The notes beneath the pieces were generated by a model that worked only from the letters and a program-made list of their open reading frames with translations, had not been told where the DNA came from and made no database searches. A stretch of DNA of 43,124 nt. Source: Nemertoderma westbladi (lineage: Eukaryota; Xenacoelomorpha; Nemertodermatida; Nemertodermatidae). Position 1 is the stretch's first letter. The number at the start of each line of letters is the position of its first letter. The position numbers and the translations under genes were made by a program. Below, in pieces: positions 19,720 to 29,699 of this stretch. The stretch covers positions 1 to 43,124 of the forward strand of contig JAUCBJ010005950.1 of the NCBI GenBank assembly GCA_032718475.1, in the 5' to 3' direction.

Positions 19720-20994
19720 GACCGCGAGGAGGCGGATTGGGACTGCGACGGGGACCGCGGCGACCCGCCGATCTACTACGGAGTCCCTACCAACCTGGCG
19801 CGCACCGTAGTCGTCAAGGCCACCATGCCGTCCCACAGCCGCGCGGCCATCCTGCGCGAGTTGGACACCGCGAGCTCCCATCTCACCTCGCGTCGGTTCT
19901 CCGAGATCCTCTCGCTGCTGGACTCCGGCCGCTCGGTCCGGGACCCGCCCCCCATCCGATGGGCAACCCGACCGCTCCTCCTCCTCCCTCAACGCGTATT
20001 CGCTCACTCCCGCTATATATATTTCTCCCTTCTCGTCTCCCTATTGAACGTTATATGTATGTCCGTCCTCATCGTGGTCCGCCAAGACGAAGCCTTCGGG
20101 TTGAACAACTCCGCACTCCTCCGTATCAACGCGTTGTTCACCGTCTGGTACGTCATCGAACTTCCGCTGAGGATCGCGTCGCTCGGCCCCCGGAAGTTCT
20201 TCTACACGAACGCGAATACCTACGATTGTATCGTTACTCTGGGGCTGTTCGCGATGGGTTGTTGGTACGTCATCGCTTTCGTGGCTCAACCTCACCTTCA
20301 GCAGACTTCGCAATCCGCGTCCCTCTACTTCCTAACTCGCTTCCTCAACATGCTGATACTCCTGCGTTTACTGCGGTTGATCCCCCATGTTAGTTCCATG
20401 TCTCTCGTCGCTTCCAGCATGCTCGATCTCTTCAGCAACATGCGCCCGTTCGCCGGTATTCTCATTATCGTTTACTACATATTCGCAGTCCTCGGGGTCG
20501 CTCTCTTTGAGGGCGTCGTCCAACCGCCCGCCAACGTCTCCAGTATCGTCTACGAGTGCGGCTCCTTCGAGCAACTCAACTACTGGGGTAATAACTTCAA
20601 CGAATTCTCCAGCGCGTTGGTCGTCCTATGGGATGTGATGGTCGTGAATAATTGGGGCGTCTTCTTGAAGGCTTTCAGTCGGTTCTCGGGGCCGTGGTCG
20701 CAGCTGTACTTCGTCGCGTGGTGGCTCGTCAGCGTCATCGTCGGGGTCAACCTCTTCGTGGCCCTGATCCTAGAGAACTTCGTGTGCCGCTGGGACCGTT
20801 GGAGTCAGCAGCGGCGGGGTCTGGGAGGCGCGGGCGAGCCGTCCGAGTTCGGGCAGAGCATCCACGAGGTGTTCCGGGGGAGTCTGGTCGAACCGGACGA
20901 GCACGAACTCCGGGTGGAACTGGCGAGCCACGCCTATCTAAAGGTGCCCCTCCCGTCCAGACAGTACGGCGCCTCCACTGGGGGGGACCTGTAG
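19720..20994 (+). CDS. TPCN2: Two-pore channel 2, exon 2 (domain II)
   Basis: Supplies residues 353-776, giving a full-length protein close to the 752 residues of human TPC2. An acidic linker (DREEADWDCDGD) leads to domain II. It has six membrane segments, S4 with LNMLILLRLLRLIP where Ile (565) replaces the arginine that makes TPC1 voltage-sensitive, second pore YWGNNFNEF and filter VVNNW (660-664), and an N-glycosylation sequon NVSS (634) in the luminal loop. The tail FRGSLVEPDEHEL matches the conserved C-terminal motif of TPC2. The stop is at 20992-20994. By family knowledge the isoleucine predicts a voltage-insensitive channel of TPC2 rather than TPC1/TPC3 type. Confidence 0.93.
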   Translation, partial: DREEADWDCDGDRGDPPIYYGVPTNLARTVVVKATMPSHSRAAILRELDTASSHLTSRRFSEILSLLDSGRSVRDPPPIRWATRPLLLLPQRVFAHSRYIYFSLLVSLLNVICMSVLIVVRQDEAFGLNNSALLRINALFTVWYVIELPLRIASLGPRKFFYTNANTYDCIVTLGLFAMGCWYVIAFVAQPHLQQTSQSASLYFLTRFLNMLILLRLLRLIPHVSSMSLVASSMLDLFSNMRPFAGILIIVYYIFAVLGVALFEGVVQPPANVSSIVYECGSFEQLNYWGNNFNEFSSALVVLWDVMVVNNWGVFLKAFSRFSGPWSQLYFVAWWLVSVIVGVNLFVALILENFVCRWDRWSQQRRGLGGAGEPSEFGQSIHEVFRGSLVEPDEHELRVELASHAYLKVPLPSRQYGASTGGDL

Positions 20995-21066
20995 TCGTCA
21001 TCGAGTATATTAATGAGGTGCTTTTATATATTTACATAATTTACATTTTATTGTGCAAAGGCAGTA

Positions 21067-21072
21067 AATAAA
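21067..21072 (+). terminator. Polyadenylation signal of TPC2
   Basis: AATAAA about 73 bases after the TPC2 stop, followed by TTTATTTCCTTGGCTGTT. This implies a very short 3' untranslated region. Confidence 0.6.
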
Positions 21073-21457
21073 GGATAATTTATTTCCTTGGCTGTTTAGG
21101 ATTAGCAATTAGAATCGTATTGATTAGTTTTACTTAATTAAAAGAACCACCGATAATTTTTACAACAACATTAAACGACATTGCCTTTATTCAGATCAGG
21201 TAAACCACGAATTATTCTATTACTTTGAGTATCCCTTTTCACTTTGACACACTGCCACTCACACTTGTCAATATATTTAATCGCATTGAGGCAAACAATA
21301 ACAAAACAAATATTACCTCGACAGAAAGTATTGAGATTAAATAGTCACATTCTATTTAAACAAAACCCTTAGTCTCCGTCCATTTATAACTTATACAATT
21401 ATAATAATATTTGTTGTAAATATTAATACATTTCTAATCGGTTCGTTACGTAATTAA
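21073..21457. other. Non-coding between TPC2 and the TTAA element
   Basis: AT-rich; no gene or repeat recognised. Confidence 0.5.
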
Positions 21458-22360
21458 GGGGGGGGTACCCCCCCTTAATACCCTATATTTTCATGGCCAT
21501 TACTACTACTTTGAATGTAACTATGTATCTTTTGTGGGGTTCGAGCAACCACAGGGAGGTCAAATAATGATCATAAACAAAATATTTGTAATTTTACGTC
21601 GCCCTCTAGCGGGCAGGTGCGCAAATGCAAAATTCACTTAAAACGCTACTCTACCGTCAGTTTTGGTCCAAATTTGGTGGAATTAACACTATTTTCCTCA
21701 GGACGGTTCTGCACATGAAACATACTTGGCAGAAAATAAAATTTCGATTTAATTTTCATTTTATAATTAGAAATATTATTTTTCACTTAAAAATATGGGT
21801 TTTATCATGAAAAATGCCACATTGGAGCAGTTAGGAATAAAAATTAAAAAATGTGGCAAGTATGTTTTATTACTGACAGATGCAGCACCAATGTATAAAA
21901 AAATTATGAAAATTGGTTCAAAAATGGCGGAGGAGTAGTATTTTGAAAAATGGAAATATCGTGAAATGTAATTCCGAGTTAATTTGCTTTAAAATTTGAA
22001 CCTTCCCGCTCAAACCTGACTGTCTGTAGTCTGTTAACGGTCAGTAATGTTTGACACTATGTCGTCATACCAACTCACTAAAATTATCAATATGGGGGTT
22101 TTCGGGGTCGGTGATTTCATTTCTGATGTCTGTTTTAATGTTTGGTGGTATCTAATATGTCTGTCTGACAGCATGTCTGTCTGTCTGTCTCCTAAATTTT
22201 GACGGACAAACTGAAAGACGGAAAGACAGCGATAACTCGAGAACTAAAAAAGATCCCGCCAAACTGTTTCAAGATTTGAACTCCCCATTAAATTCTGCAT
22301 CAGATGAAATAGAAAACCCAAAATGTGAAAATTTGACCCAAGGAGGGGGTACCCCCCCCC
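21458..22360. mobile_element. TTAA-flanked element with G-run/TACC ends
   Basis: The left end reads TTAA then GGGGGGGGTACCCCCC; the right end reads GGGGGTACCCCCCCCC then TTAA. The tips are inverted repeats and are each self-complementary. The TTAA at both sides (21454-21457, 22361-22364) fits the target of piggyBac, Kolobok or Looper families. No coding frame is seen; short TGTCTGTC repeats lie at 22158-22192. A GCCCTCTAGCGGGC motif is at 21601-21614. A G-run coincidence cannot be fully excluded. Confidence 0.55.
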
Positions 22361-22364
22361 TTAA

Positions 22365-24743
22365 CGCGGTAATTCGTTAAGGTTGATGTCACATGATTTT
22401 ATATTTCTTATTTATATAGAATTCAACTATCTTATTACTTGTATTACTTGATTGACCGCTTATTATATTTTAATTGTGCTATAATTTGTTCCGTAGCTTT
22501 ATTTTTCGTAATAAATACATTGATGCCAAACAAATTAAAAGTTTTGGTAATTCAGGGAACGATATTTATTTTATTCTTAAATTGTTTCTTTTTCGCTCGA
22601 ATATACACCGAAATCGGGATAAAAAGTTGCACTTTATTCCCGGCGAAAAAAGTAAATTATTAATTTATTGCGTGGGAAAAAAGTAGAATATTTTTCACTA
22701 TTCTCGTGGCATTTTATTTACGGAGCCTCAGTGAGGTTAATAAAGGGTCGAGAGAATATTGAAAATAAAATGTTCTAAGATTTTTTTATAGAAACCGTTC
22801 TGTGAAACCGAATCCGTTCCTCGCTGTAGATCGGTAAATAAAACGCCTCGATAAAAGTGAAAAAAAGTTATACTTCTTCTCCGTGTAATAAAGAATTATT
22901 ACCCCTTAGTTTTTATGGGAAATTTAGTGCGGGGGTCCACTGAAAATACAATCATGTACATCAGAATATGGTCTACATTCTACAATAAATTATCACTGAA
23001 GAATATAGAAATTAATATAGAAATTATTTTATTCTAGAACAAATATTTTAAGATCATTTTATTATATGAAAAAATTGCTATAAGGGCACGGCAAAGTGTA
23101 AGAGTCCCCTAAATTTATATATGTCTTTAATGTGGTTTAAAAATGCATAGAAATTACGATATACCATCGAAAAGAGAATCATCAAAAGTAAATAAAAATT
23201 TGAATAAAAATGTTGTCTCCCCATAGCGGCCTGCGTGAGATCTTAAAAATTTCACTAAAAAGTTCACTACCGTTATTTTCAATTTTTATTTTTTGATACT
23301 ACATTTTTTGGAACCAGCACGTTTATTTTCATCATATTTTTGGCCACGTTTTGTATTTTCATTTTCTATTTCTGATAATGGGCAATTTTGTAAAAAAAAA
23401 AATTGAAAAAGTGGTAAAAGTAAAACCACTTTTTTTCTATTTATCATTAAAAAATTGGGAAATATTATTAAATCAAGAAAACTGTCCAAAATTTATTGAA
23501 GCTTGTGAAATTAGATTTCATATAAAGCAAAAATTGCAAAACGTTTAAGAAATGGACGTATTTTTCGTGTGAAAAAATGTCATTCTGTCCTTCAAAGCTC
23601 AAATCTTCCCGCGTAAAATTGCCTGTATGGGGTCTGGTTTGTTAATAGCAATAGTGTCTGACATGAAGGAGGTACACCACATGCACAATATAAAATAAAG
23701 AACAAATTTCTGGCATTTTTACCTAGGGGGGGGGGGGGGGGGGGGGGGTGGAGCTTCGTTCAGTGCACGTTCATAGGCCCTTCGCGCAGCACGAAATACA
23801 TTTCCTCCAACAAATCGTATATTTAGTCGCTCACGCAGTGCACGTTTGTAAAGTTTATGAACTTTTGATATACTACATTCATGTGGCGGATGCAGACTGT
23901 GGTCTAGTACATATCTGCCATGTTTCAGCGTGAACGAATAATTATAATCAAGGATATGGTAGAAGGTTTTTCTCTTAGATATCTCACCCGAGTAGCAGAA
24001 AAAAGAATTGAAGAAGGTGAGCAGTCATCACAAAGACGCAGCCTGCGTTCTAGTACATCTTCAACGTTTCAGTGCTTTTATGGAATTGGAAGAAGGAATT
24101 TTCATTTTCAGATATTTAGCCCTCTGGCGGCGGTTTGGTTACATTTCATAGAGGATTGACCGAGTTATTTACGTTCAAATATTTGGAACTCCAGACAGAC
24201 AGGTTGATTATGGTAATTACTTGGTCGCCCAACATCAATTCATCATCAGAAGATAAAGCCTAATAGCCTATTCTTTTAAAGGAATCTCGTATATTTGGAA
24301 TATGTATTCTTTGAACAATAAACCCAAAGATTTAGTAAACTGAACTAGAAATGCGTCTGGTATTGTTTGAACCAATTATCGAATTACGCATTCACATCAG
24401 ACAATACAAACACAAATTAATTTACCCAGCCACTATAAGTGCTTCCTAGTATTAAATAGTTTCTAACTCCAAGAATCGATGAGACTTTTGCGACCTAATT
24501 ACTTCCTGTCTCATTGGAAATGCTTTAACTCCAGACAAATAAACAATAGTCCAAGAATTTGAAATCGCGTGACCACGCCTTTCTCGGTAGTAACGATTAA
24601 ATGAAATTTGTTGTCTCCCTCTGTTTTTCTATAAAACCGGTTCTAATCTTATTCTTCTTCACTCTCCTACATTAAACAAAGTTTTAATAGTGAAAATCTT
24701 TAGGCTGAAGTAGTTCTTAACTTGAGTATGCCCTACTTATGCC
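22365..24743. other. Non-coding, AT-rich; G23 run
   Basis: No recognisable gene over about 2.4 kb. It contains a G23 run at 23726-23748. The short frames at 22439-22686, 23351-23548 and 23920-24159 have no family features and no supporting splice context. Confidence 0.6.
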
Positions 24744-25319
24744 TACTACTACTACTACTACTAGGATCGGCATGCTGCATTGCAGCTTCATTTTTAAGAA
24801 TGCTGTGCCGGCTTGTCAACAAAATTGCACCGCCACAACTCCCTATCACCCATGACATTTGCTAGATCATCCGCATCTTCAAGGCCAGTGTCCTTTTAGA
24901 TGCGTCTCAAGAAAGTCATGGGCTGTCCACCATGCTTATTCACTCCATGAGGCTGCCAAAGTACAAGATTATGCACTGGCTGGTCCTCACGGCGAAAGCA
25001 ATGTCCTGCAAAGCGGAGGCGATTTTGTTCTAGTGTCAAGCTTGGGGGAACCAATGAGACACTTCCAATGTTATATAGTGTCTGGTTGGAGATGTGTGCA
25101 TTGTACTTGACACAATGAACCCGGCGTAGCATTCTTGTGAATGTGCCATCCAGAGATTTGGTGTCCTCAGCAGTTAGAGCCCAGCATGGACTCCCATAGA
25201 GGAGTACTGGAACTACTGCTGCTCTAAATAATCGGACCTTAAGTTTCCGATTAATTCTGGGTGACTTCCAAATCCTGGAAAGCCTATTCAAGGCTGCCCA
25301 TGCCTTTCCCTTACGTATT
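24744..25319 (-). mobile_element. 5'-truncated LINE with 12-bp target duplication
   Basis: Minus-strand tail of a non-LTR retrotransposon reverse transcriptase. From 25310 down it shows KAWAALNRLSRIWKS, FRAAVVPVLLYGSPCWALT and LDGTFTRMLRR, then RLRFAGHCFRRED. After a stop near 24896 it continues to the usual C-terminal DRELWR near 24838. It ends in a (TAG)n tail at about 24744-24763. CCTACTTATGCC occurs on both sides (24732-24743 and 25320-25331) as a target site duplication, so both ends are defined. One in-frame stop makes it dead; truncation is typical of incomplete reverse transcription. Confidence 0.85.
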
Positions 25320-25354
25320 CCTACTTATGCCGGGGGGGGGGGGGGGGGGGGGGG

Positions 25355-25654
25355 ACTAACTCTTAGATCAAAAATTTAAAAAATTTATTTCAATCTGAAT
25401 ATGCCATGCTAATAATGGGATGTTACTATGGTGACCCTGAGCGGAAAGTTATGTAATATTTTTCTTGCTTGCCCGACTTTTGCAAACTCGTTCGAATGAC
25501 TTTACAAAACTCGGGGAAACAAATCTAAATGTCTGGACGAAGTACAGTAGTAAGTTCCTTACTCCAACGAACCTAGTAAGTCACTGTAAATCCCGGTAAA
25601 AAGCACCTTAATTTGTTTGCTTGTGTTCTGTAAAAAGAACTATCCTACACAATA
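25355..25654. other. Non-coding
   Basis: AT-rich, just after the G23 run at 25332-25354; no gene recognised. Confidence 0.5.
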
Positions 25655-25750
25655 AGGTTAATAATAAAATAATATTGATAATCAAATTATTGCTACACTC
25701 TTACAAACTAACTCACTTACTGAATAATTAAATATTCAGCTCAGCTATCC

Positions 25751-25882
25751 ATGATGGCAGTACGTAATCGCTATTTGGAGATATTATCAGTGGTAATGGT
25801 TCTCGGAGGGATAGTGTTGGGTGGGGTTGTTCAAAAAGAGCAACCAAGGAATCCCTATGCTGATATTGTTGTCTGGTGGCCG
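25751..25882 (+). CDS. Predicted secreted peptide precursor A, exon 1
   Basis: I do not recognise the family. The 44 codons start at the first of two adjacent Met codons. They give a short basic start (MMAVRNRY), a hydrophobic stretch about residues 9-27 (LEILSVVMVLGGIVLGGVV) that looks like a signal peptide or anchor, then QKEQPRNPYADIVVWWP. The exon ends on a codon boundary at a GTTAGT donor. The gene is three exons (25751-25882, 27675-27756, 27945-28162) and 143 residues. The identical structure in copy B (35671-38525) is the main reason for believing this model. An upstream 5' untranslated exon cannot be excluded; CAGCTCAG lies just before the start in both copies. Confidence 0.65.
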
Positions 25883-26149
25883 GTTAGTAGACCTTTTTAT
25901 ATAAAATATTTTTTTGAGAAAATTTGAATGAGTGACATATGCCAGCGAATATATAGGACTCTACAGGAAAATCTATCATTGTGAGTGAAATATTGAAACG
26001 AGGAACTGAAGTGTAATTTCAAACAATGTAAATTGTATTTATTTATTTTATTACCGGATTATGAGGGAAGTGGGTATATCCCGGAGGGATATATAGAAAG
26101 CACTTTATTTCCCGGCCATGGTGTTGGATTGAATGTGATTTACTTAAGG

Positions 26150-26802
26150 GGGGGGGGGGGGGGTGACTAGAAATTGTCATCCCCTAAGTTTTCATATTTA
26201 GGCCATATCATCCACGAGACTAGGGATGATGACTACGACATTAAGAAATGTACAAGTTGTACAGTTTGTTCAGTCTCTGAGAAACACTAGATTGTTCCGT
26301 GCATTCATTACACCTCTATACTGTAACGCTTTATGGTCTCGTAGTAATTACTCGTCGTCAGTATATAATAGGATTAGGGTGGCCTACAACAATGCGGCAA
26401 GGAAGTTATTTTCAATTCCTCCGCTGTCTAGTATGTCACTATTTTTTGGTTCTCACAATTTGCCTTGTTTTGTGCACGTACGTCACCACTCTGTAACCAG
26501 TTTATTCTCTAGAATTGAATCATCCGTCAATCATGTTGTAGGCCATATTTTTCGTTGTACCGTAGGCTCAAGACTACAGTCCATGCGCAATAGTTACTTA
26601 ATATTTTGATTAATAACGATTAGACTACTTACCATAATATAAAATATGTGATATTTTTCATTCTACTTTAGTTACTTTCTACCGTATAACCTTATAGTCT
26701 GTTAGTTACACTATATTTAATATTTGTGCTATTATTATGTACTGTACACTGATATGAACCATAGTCGGTTTGGTGTAAATAAATAAATAAAATAAATAAA
26801 TT
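26150..26802 (+). mobile_element. LINE reverse transcriptase tail in intron 1
   Basis: Plus-strand 3' end of a CR1/L2-like non-LTR element. It begins near 26205 with a GHIIHETRDDDYDI segment in one frame. After a frame change near 26270 it continues as RLFRAFITPLYCNALW and VAYNNAARKLF up to a stop at 26609. An untranslated stretch ends in a TAAA-type microsatellite (26778-26801). It is absent from intron 1 of copy B, so it arrived after the duplication or was lost there. Left boundary uncertain (26150-26210). Confidence 0.75.
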
Positions 26803-26956
26803 AGCTATTAATGGTTTGAAGTTTTGAAAATAAATTATCTTAAATTATGTATAATTTGCAGAGTGAATGTCTAGTGCGGGAGTTTATTTATGTCGAGTGT
26901 TAATACTGTAAGGAATGCTATAAGCAATTTCATTTTCGTGTAATACGTAATTTTAT

Positions 26957-27585
26957 TTCTACAATTTTATTCCAAAATTGTAACATCAACGCCGTTAGTA
27001 TTAACAACAGCGAGTTGTTATTGAGCACTTTACAACCTTAGAGGACATTACAGCATTGTATTGGCCTGTACAATTAGTATTGTAGTGGGTGTTGAAAAGT
27101 CCCATGTTTATGTAGTAACCAATGACGGCGAGCTGTAAAGTTACGGCGTAAATGGTTACACGTAAACAATAGGTGGAAATTTGCCTGACATCCAGATAGG
27201 CCAACTGCAATACCTACCGGTAGGCAGGGTATAGCTATTAATAACCATAGTATAGGGCCTACTGTAGCTATATTATTATAACATGGCTCCAAACGCCACC
27301 ATAAATATAAGCTAACTTATTTATAACATAATTTATGTCACTTTTACATTTATTTATACAGCAACTAATTTAATTTGTGCAGTTTCTATCACTTATAATA
27401 TATATACAATCATTTCGCAATGTTACAATTTTGGAATAAAACTACATATATACTTGTTGCAAAGTACTTTACAGTGTTCTGATCCTCGTGGCTTTATTTT
27501 CACTCATTCATTCGTGTAACAAAGCCACTCGGATCATCACACTGTAAAGTGCTACTTTACACAGAAGTATGTAAATAGTTATTAC
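26957..27585. mobile_element. Copy-A-specific insertion with inverted ends and hairpin
   Basis: Relative to copy B this stretch is extra DNA inside intron 1. TTTTATTCCAAAATTGTAAC near 26966 recurs inverted near 27443. A separate long hairpin lies at 27468-27553, whose arms share CTTTACAGTGT and GTGGCTTT. It could be one MITE plus a hairpin insertion. No coding content. Confidence 0.55.
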
Positions 27586-27674
27586 TTATTGACTGGGGGT
27601 AATGTGCGATACTGTAAGGGTAGATTGTGAAGTTGTATTGGCTTTACCTTTTATATATAATTGATTTCTTTTAG

Positions 27675-27756
27675 AATGGGACAGTCGCTGCTGAATTTTC
27701 TTATTGTGGAGACGGAACGTATTGCACTTACGCGCAAATGTACGGAACAGGTGGAG
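27675..27756 (+). CDS. Predicted secreted peptide precursor A, exon 2 (Cys core)
   Basis: 82 bases between acceptor TTTCTTTTAG and donor GGAG|GTACGT. It encodes residues 45-71, NGTVAAEFSYCGDGTYC followed by TYAQMYGTGG, plus the first base of a split Gly codon. The two cysteines (C55, C61) could close a small disulfide ring. N45-G-T47 is an N-glycosylation sequon. The segment is unusually rich in Gly, Tyr and Thr. Copy B keeps both cysteines and the sequon (as NGS). Confidence 0.65.
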
Positions 27757-27944
27757 GTACGTGGAGAATTATGTGTTACACTCAAGGACAACTCTACTAG
27801 TAGAGTTGTCCTTGATTACTTATTTGCAAAATCATATTATTATTGTTACAAAAATTGGCGCTTTAGAAACTCTCACTTAGACCTAAGCCTACATGTAGCC
27901 CTACATAATTTAGTTTCAGTTTTCTATTTTTACCCAACGTTTAG

Positions 27945-28162
27945 GAAGAAGGAAGCGGAATACGATGGATCTGCCCGAAGGGGAATTATTGGATATGGAA
28001 GACATCGTTTTTCCGGGTGGTAATGACGGGAAGCTGATGATTGACGTGCGCACTGGCGGGGACGGTAAAATTGTTGTGGTCGATACACCACACGATGGGG
28101 CCAAAGTGATGGTCAATGGTGTCCCTGTTGATAACAACGGAAATCCAAATCGTCTTCAATAA
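27945..28162 (+). CDS. Predicted secreted peptide precursor A, exon 3 (cleavage site, acidic tail)
   Basis: Starts after acceptor AACGTTTAG. The split codon completes GGG then RRKR (residues 70-76): a furin-type tetrabasic site preceded by glycine, the arrangement that in peptide precursors can lead to C-terminal amidation. The remaining residues form an acidic, Gly/Val/Asp-rich tail (MDLPEGELLDMED, then DGKIVVVDTPHDGAKVMVNG) ending at TAA, 28160-28162. The tail could be a discarded propeptide or a second product. Function unknown. Confidence 0.65.
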
Positions 28163-28250
28163 CATTGTAAAGATTGTACTTGCTGTATTTACAGCCCGAT
28201 AACCTTGTTTTAATAATGTCAGATAGGGGGGATATCTTAAAGCAGGAAAA

Positions 28251-29306
28251 ATTATGGTATTAATAGGCGTAAATCGCCGAAAACCGGATGGCCTACAATA
28301 CTGTTTGCTCAAAATTACTTTCGGATGTTGTAATATCTTTTATTTGTTGGAATCACCCTTTTTGTCAACAGAAACTAAAAAAAGTAAAGTTCGAAATACA
28401 TTCCAAAGTAATTGCCATAGCATTAATAATAATACTGCATTGATATAGACATTATGCGCTGATTAAAACAGGTTATTTAATATTCAAGAATATTATAATA
28501 TTATAAACAAAGTCCTTATTACTTATTTTGGATTTAGTTATGTAATTTCGCTTCGTTTCTAGCCCGGGTTCTAAGTCTGCTAAGTGTTTAGCGTTAGCGG
28601 TTTAAAGTTAGATCTACGAATCTACACCAAGTTCGCCTATTTATATGACCTGTGTGTGTGTAGGCCTACAGTACTTGCAGATTTTGGACCTAACAGCCTA
28701 AGTTCGCTAGGATCTAAGTTCACTAAAGTTCGGCCTTGCAAAATTTAAGTTCATGGTATTACCCTCCACACGAGGACGAGGTTCTCGGGATTTGGCCTTC
28801 AGTTTGGCTTTGGCCGATGCACTATCAAATTTCTCAAAATTCTTAAAAAAACATCTAATGTTAGGATAATTATGACACTTAAGGTCTGCTGCTTTGGATT
28901 TCCAACTGAAGCTATTATTGTTTCCATCATATTAAAAAAAATTCTAGAAACTACAGTAGAAACCAAGTTCAACTTTAGTGCATTGTATTTATGTAATGGG
29001 GATTATCCGGTTTGAAGGACCATATTTTAAATTTTTTCAAAATGCATAAAACACCATGCCCATTATTATTTAAGTTTTGATTTAATAACACTATATAGCA
29101 TGTAAAAATGTAAAACTGTAGCTCCTAATAATATAGTCTTGTAATCCCTAATAAGAAGTCCTAAAGTCCTATTACACTTTCCGACCTGGGGATCTCAAGG
29201 CACTAACGAATTACAAGTGAGTTGCACATGCTTCTTCAACATCCGTACAACGCGAAGCAGGGGCGTCACAGCCACCCCTGCACTCCAGGGGGGTGCAGGG
29301 CCAGCG
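28251..29306. other. Non-coding
   Basis: AT-rich with no gene recognised. The first bases (ATATCTTAAAGCAGGAAAAA, about 28231-28250) recur at about 40080-40099, so downstream sequence of the duplicated locus may also be shared. Confidence 0.55.
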
Positions 29307-29545
29307 GTATGCGTACATACCCCCCCTCAATTCCTCACGAGGCGCCCTCAGTGCCCACAAGTTTACTGTACTGTGTACCCTTCGACTACGGTATGCGTAC
29401 ATACCCCCCCCCCCCCCTCAATTCCTCACGTAGCGCCCTCAGTGCCCACAAGTGTACGGTACTGTGTACCCTTCGACTACGGTATGCGTACATACCCCCC
29501 CCCCCCCCTCAATTCCTCACGTGGCGCCCTCAGTGCCCACAAGTA
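29307..29545. repeat. Three-copy tandem repeat with C-runs
   Basis: Three units of about 83-91 bp beginning GGTATGCGTACATACCCCC and containing CTCAATTCCTCACG and CTCAGTGCCCACAAG. Length differences come mainly from the C-run inside (7 in the first unit, 14 in the other two). The Pro-rich frames across it are repeat artefacts. Confidence 0.85.
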
Positions 29546-29699
29546 GTGCGTATGTAAATTAGGTACGTTGGTACATTATTTTACCCGTCCGACGTACGTA
29601 ATTGTAACTACCTACACTTGTACTGTATATTATGTCTACAGCGTACCTTGGTACTAACTACTTATTTTATTTATTTGTTTATTTTATTTATTTTTATTT

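Larger units (their letters stand above)
25655..28250 (+). repeat. Duplicated locus, copy A
   Basis: Matches 35575-38660 through exon 1 and its 5' flank, much of intron 1, exon 2 with flanks, and exon 3 with about 60 bases of 3' flank. Copy-specific insertions break the similarity: a LINE tail and an inverted-repeat insertion in intron 1 here, about 0.83 kb in intron 2 of the other copy. Confidence 0.85.

Noticed and set aside
18595-20574. Antisense and alternate frames across the TPC2 exons
   Set aside because: They overlap a strongly conserved channel sequence and show no family features of their own.
21530-21560. GGGGTTCGAGCAACCAC as a possible tRNA T-arm
   Set aside because: No cloverleaf could be built around it and the acceptor and anticodon arms are absent.
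23920-24159. 79-residue frame beginning MFQRERIIIIKDMVEG
   Set aside because: No recognisable domain, no paralogue in the window and no supporting splice or polyadenylation signals; likely chance.
27661-28023. Single 120-residue frame beginning MISFRMGQSLLNF
   Set aside because: It runs through the acceptor, donor and second intron of the three-exon model; the spliced frame is preserved between both copies whereas this one is not.
29217-29557. Pro-rich reading frames of 109-111 residues
   Set aside because: They translate the C-run tandem repeat in two frames at once.
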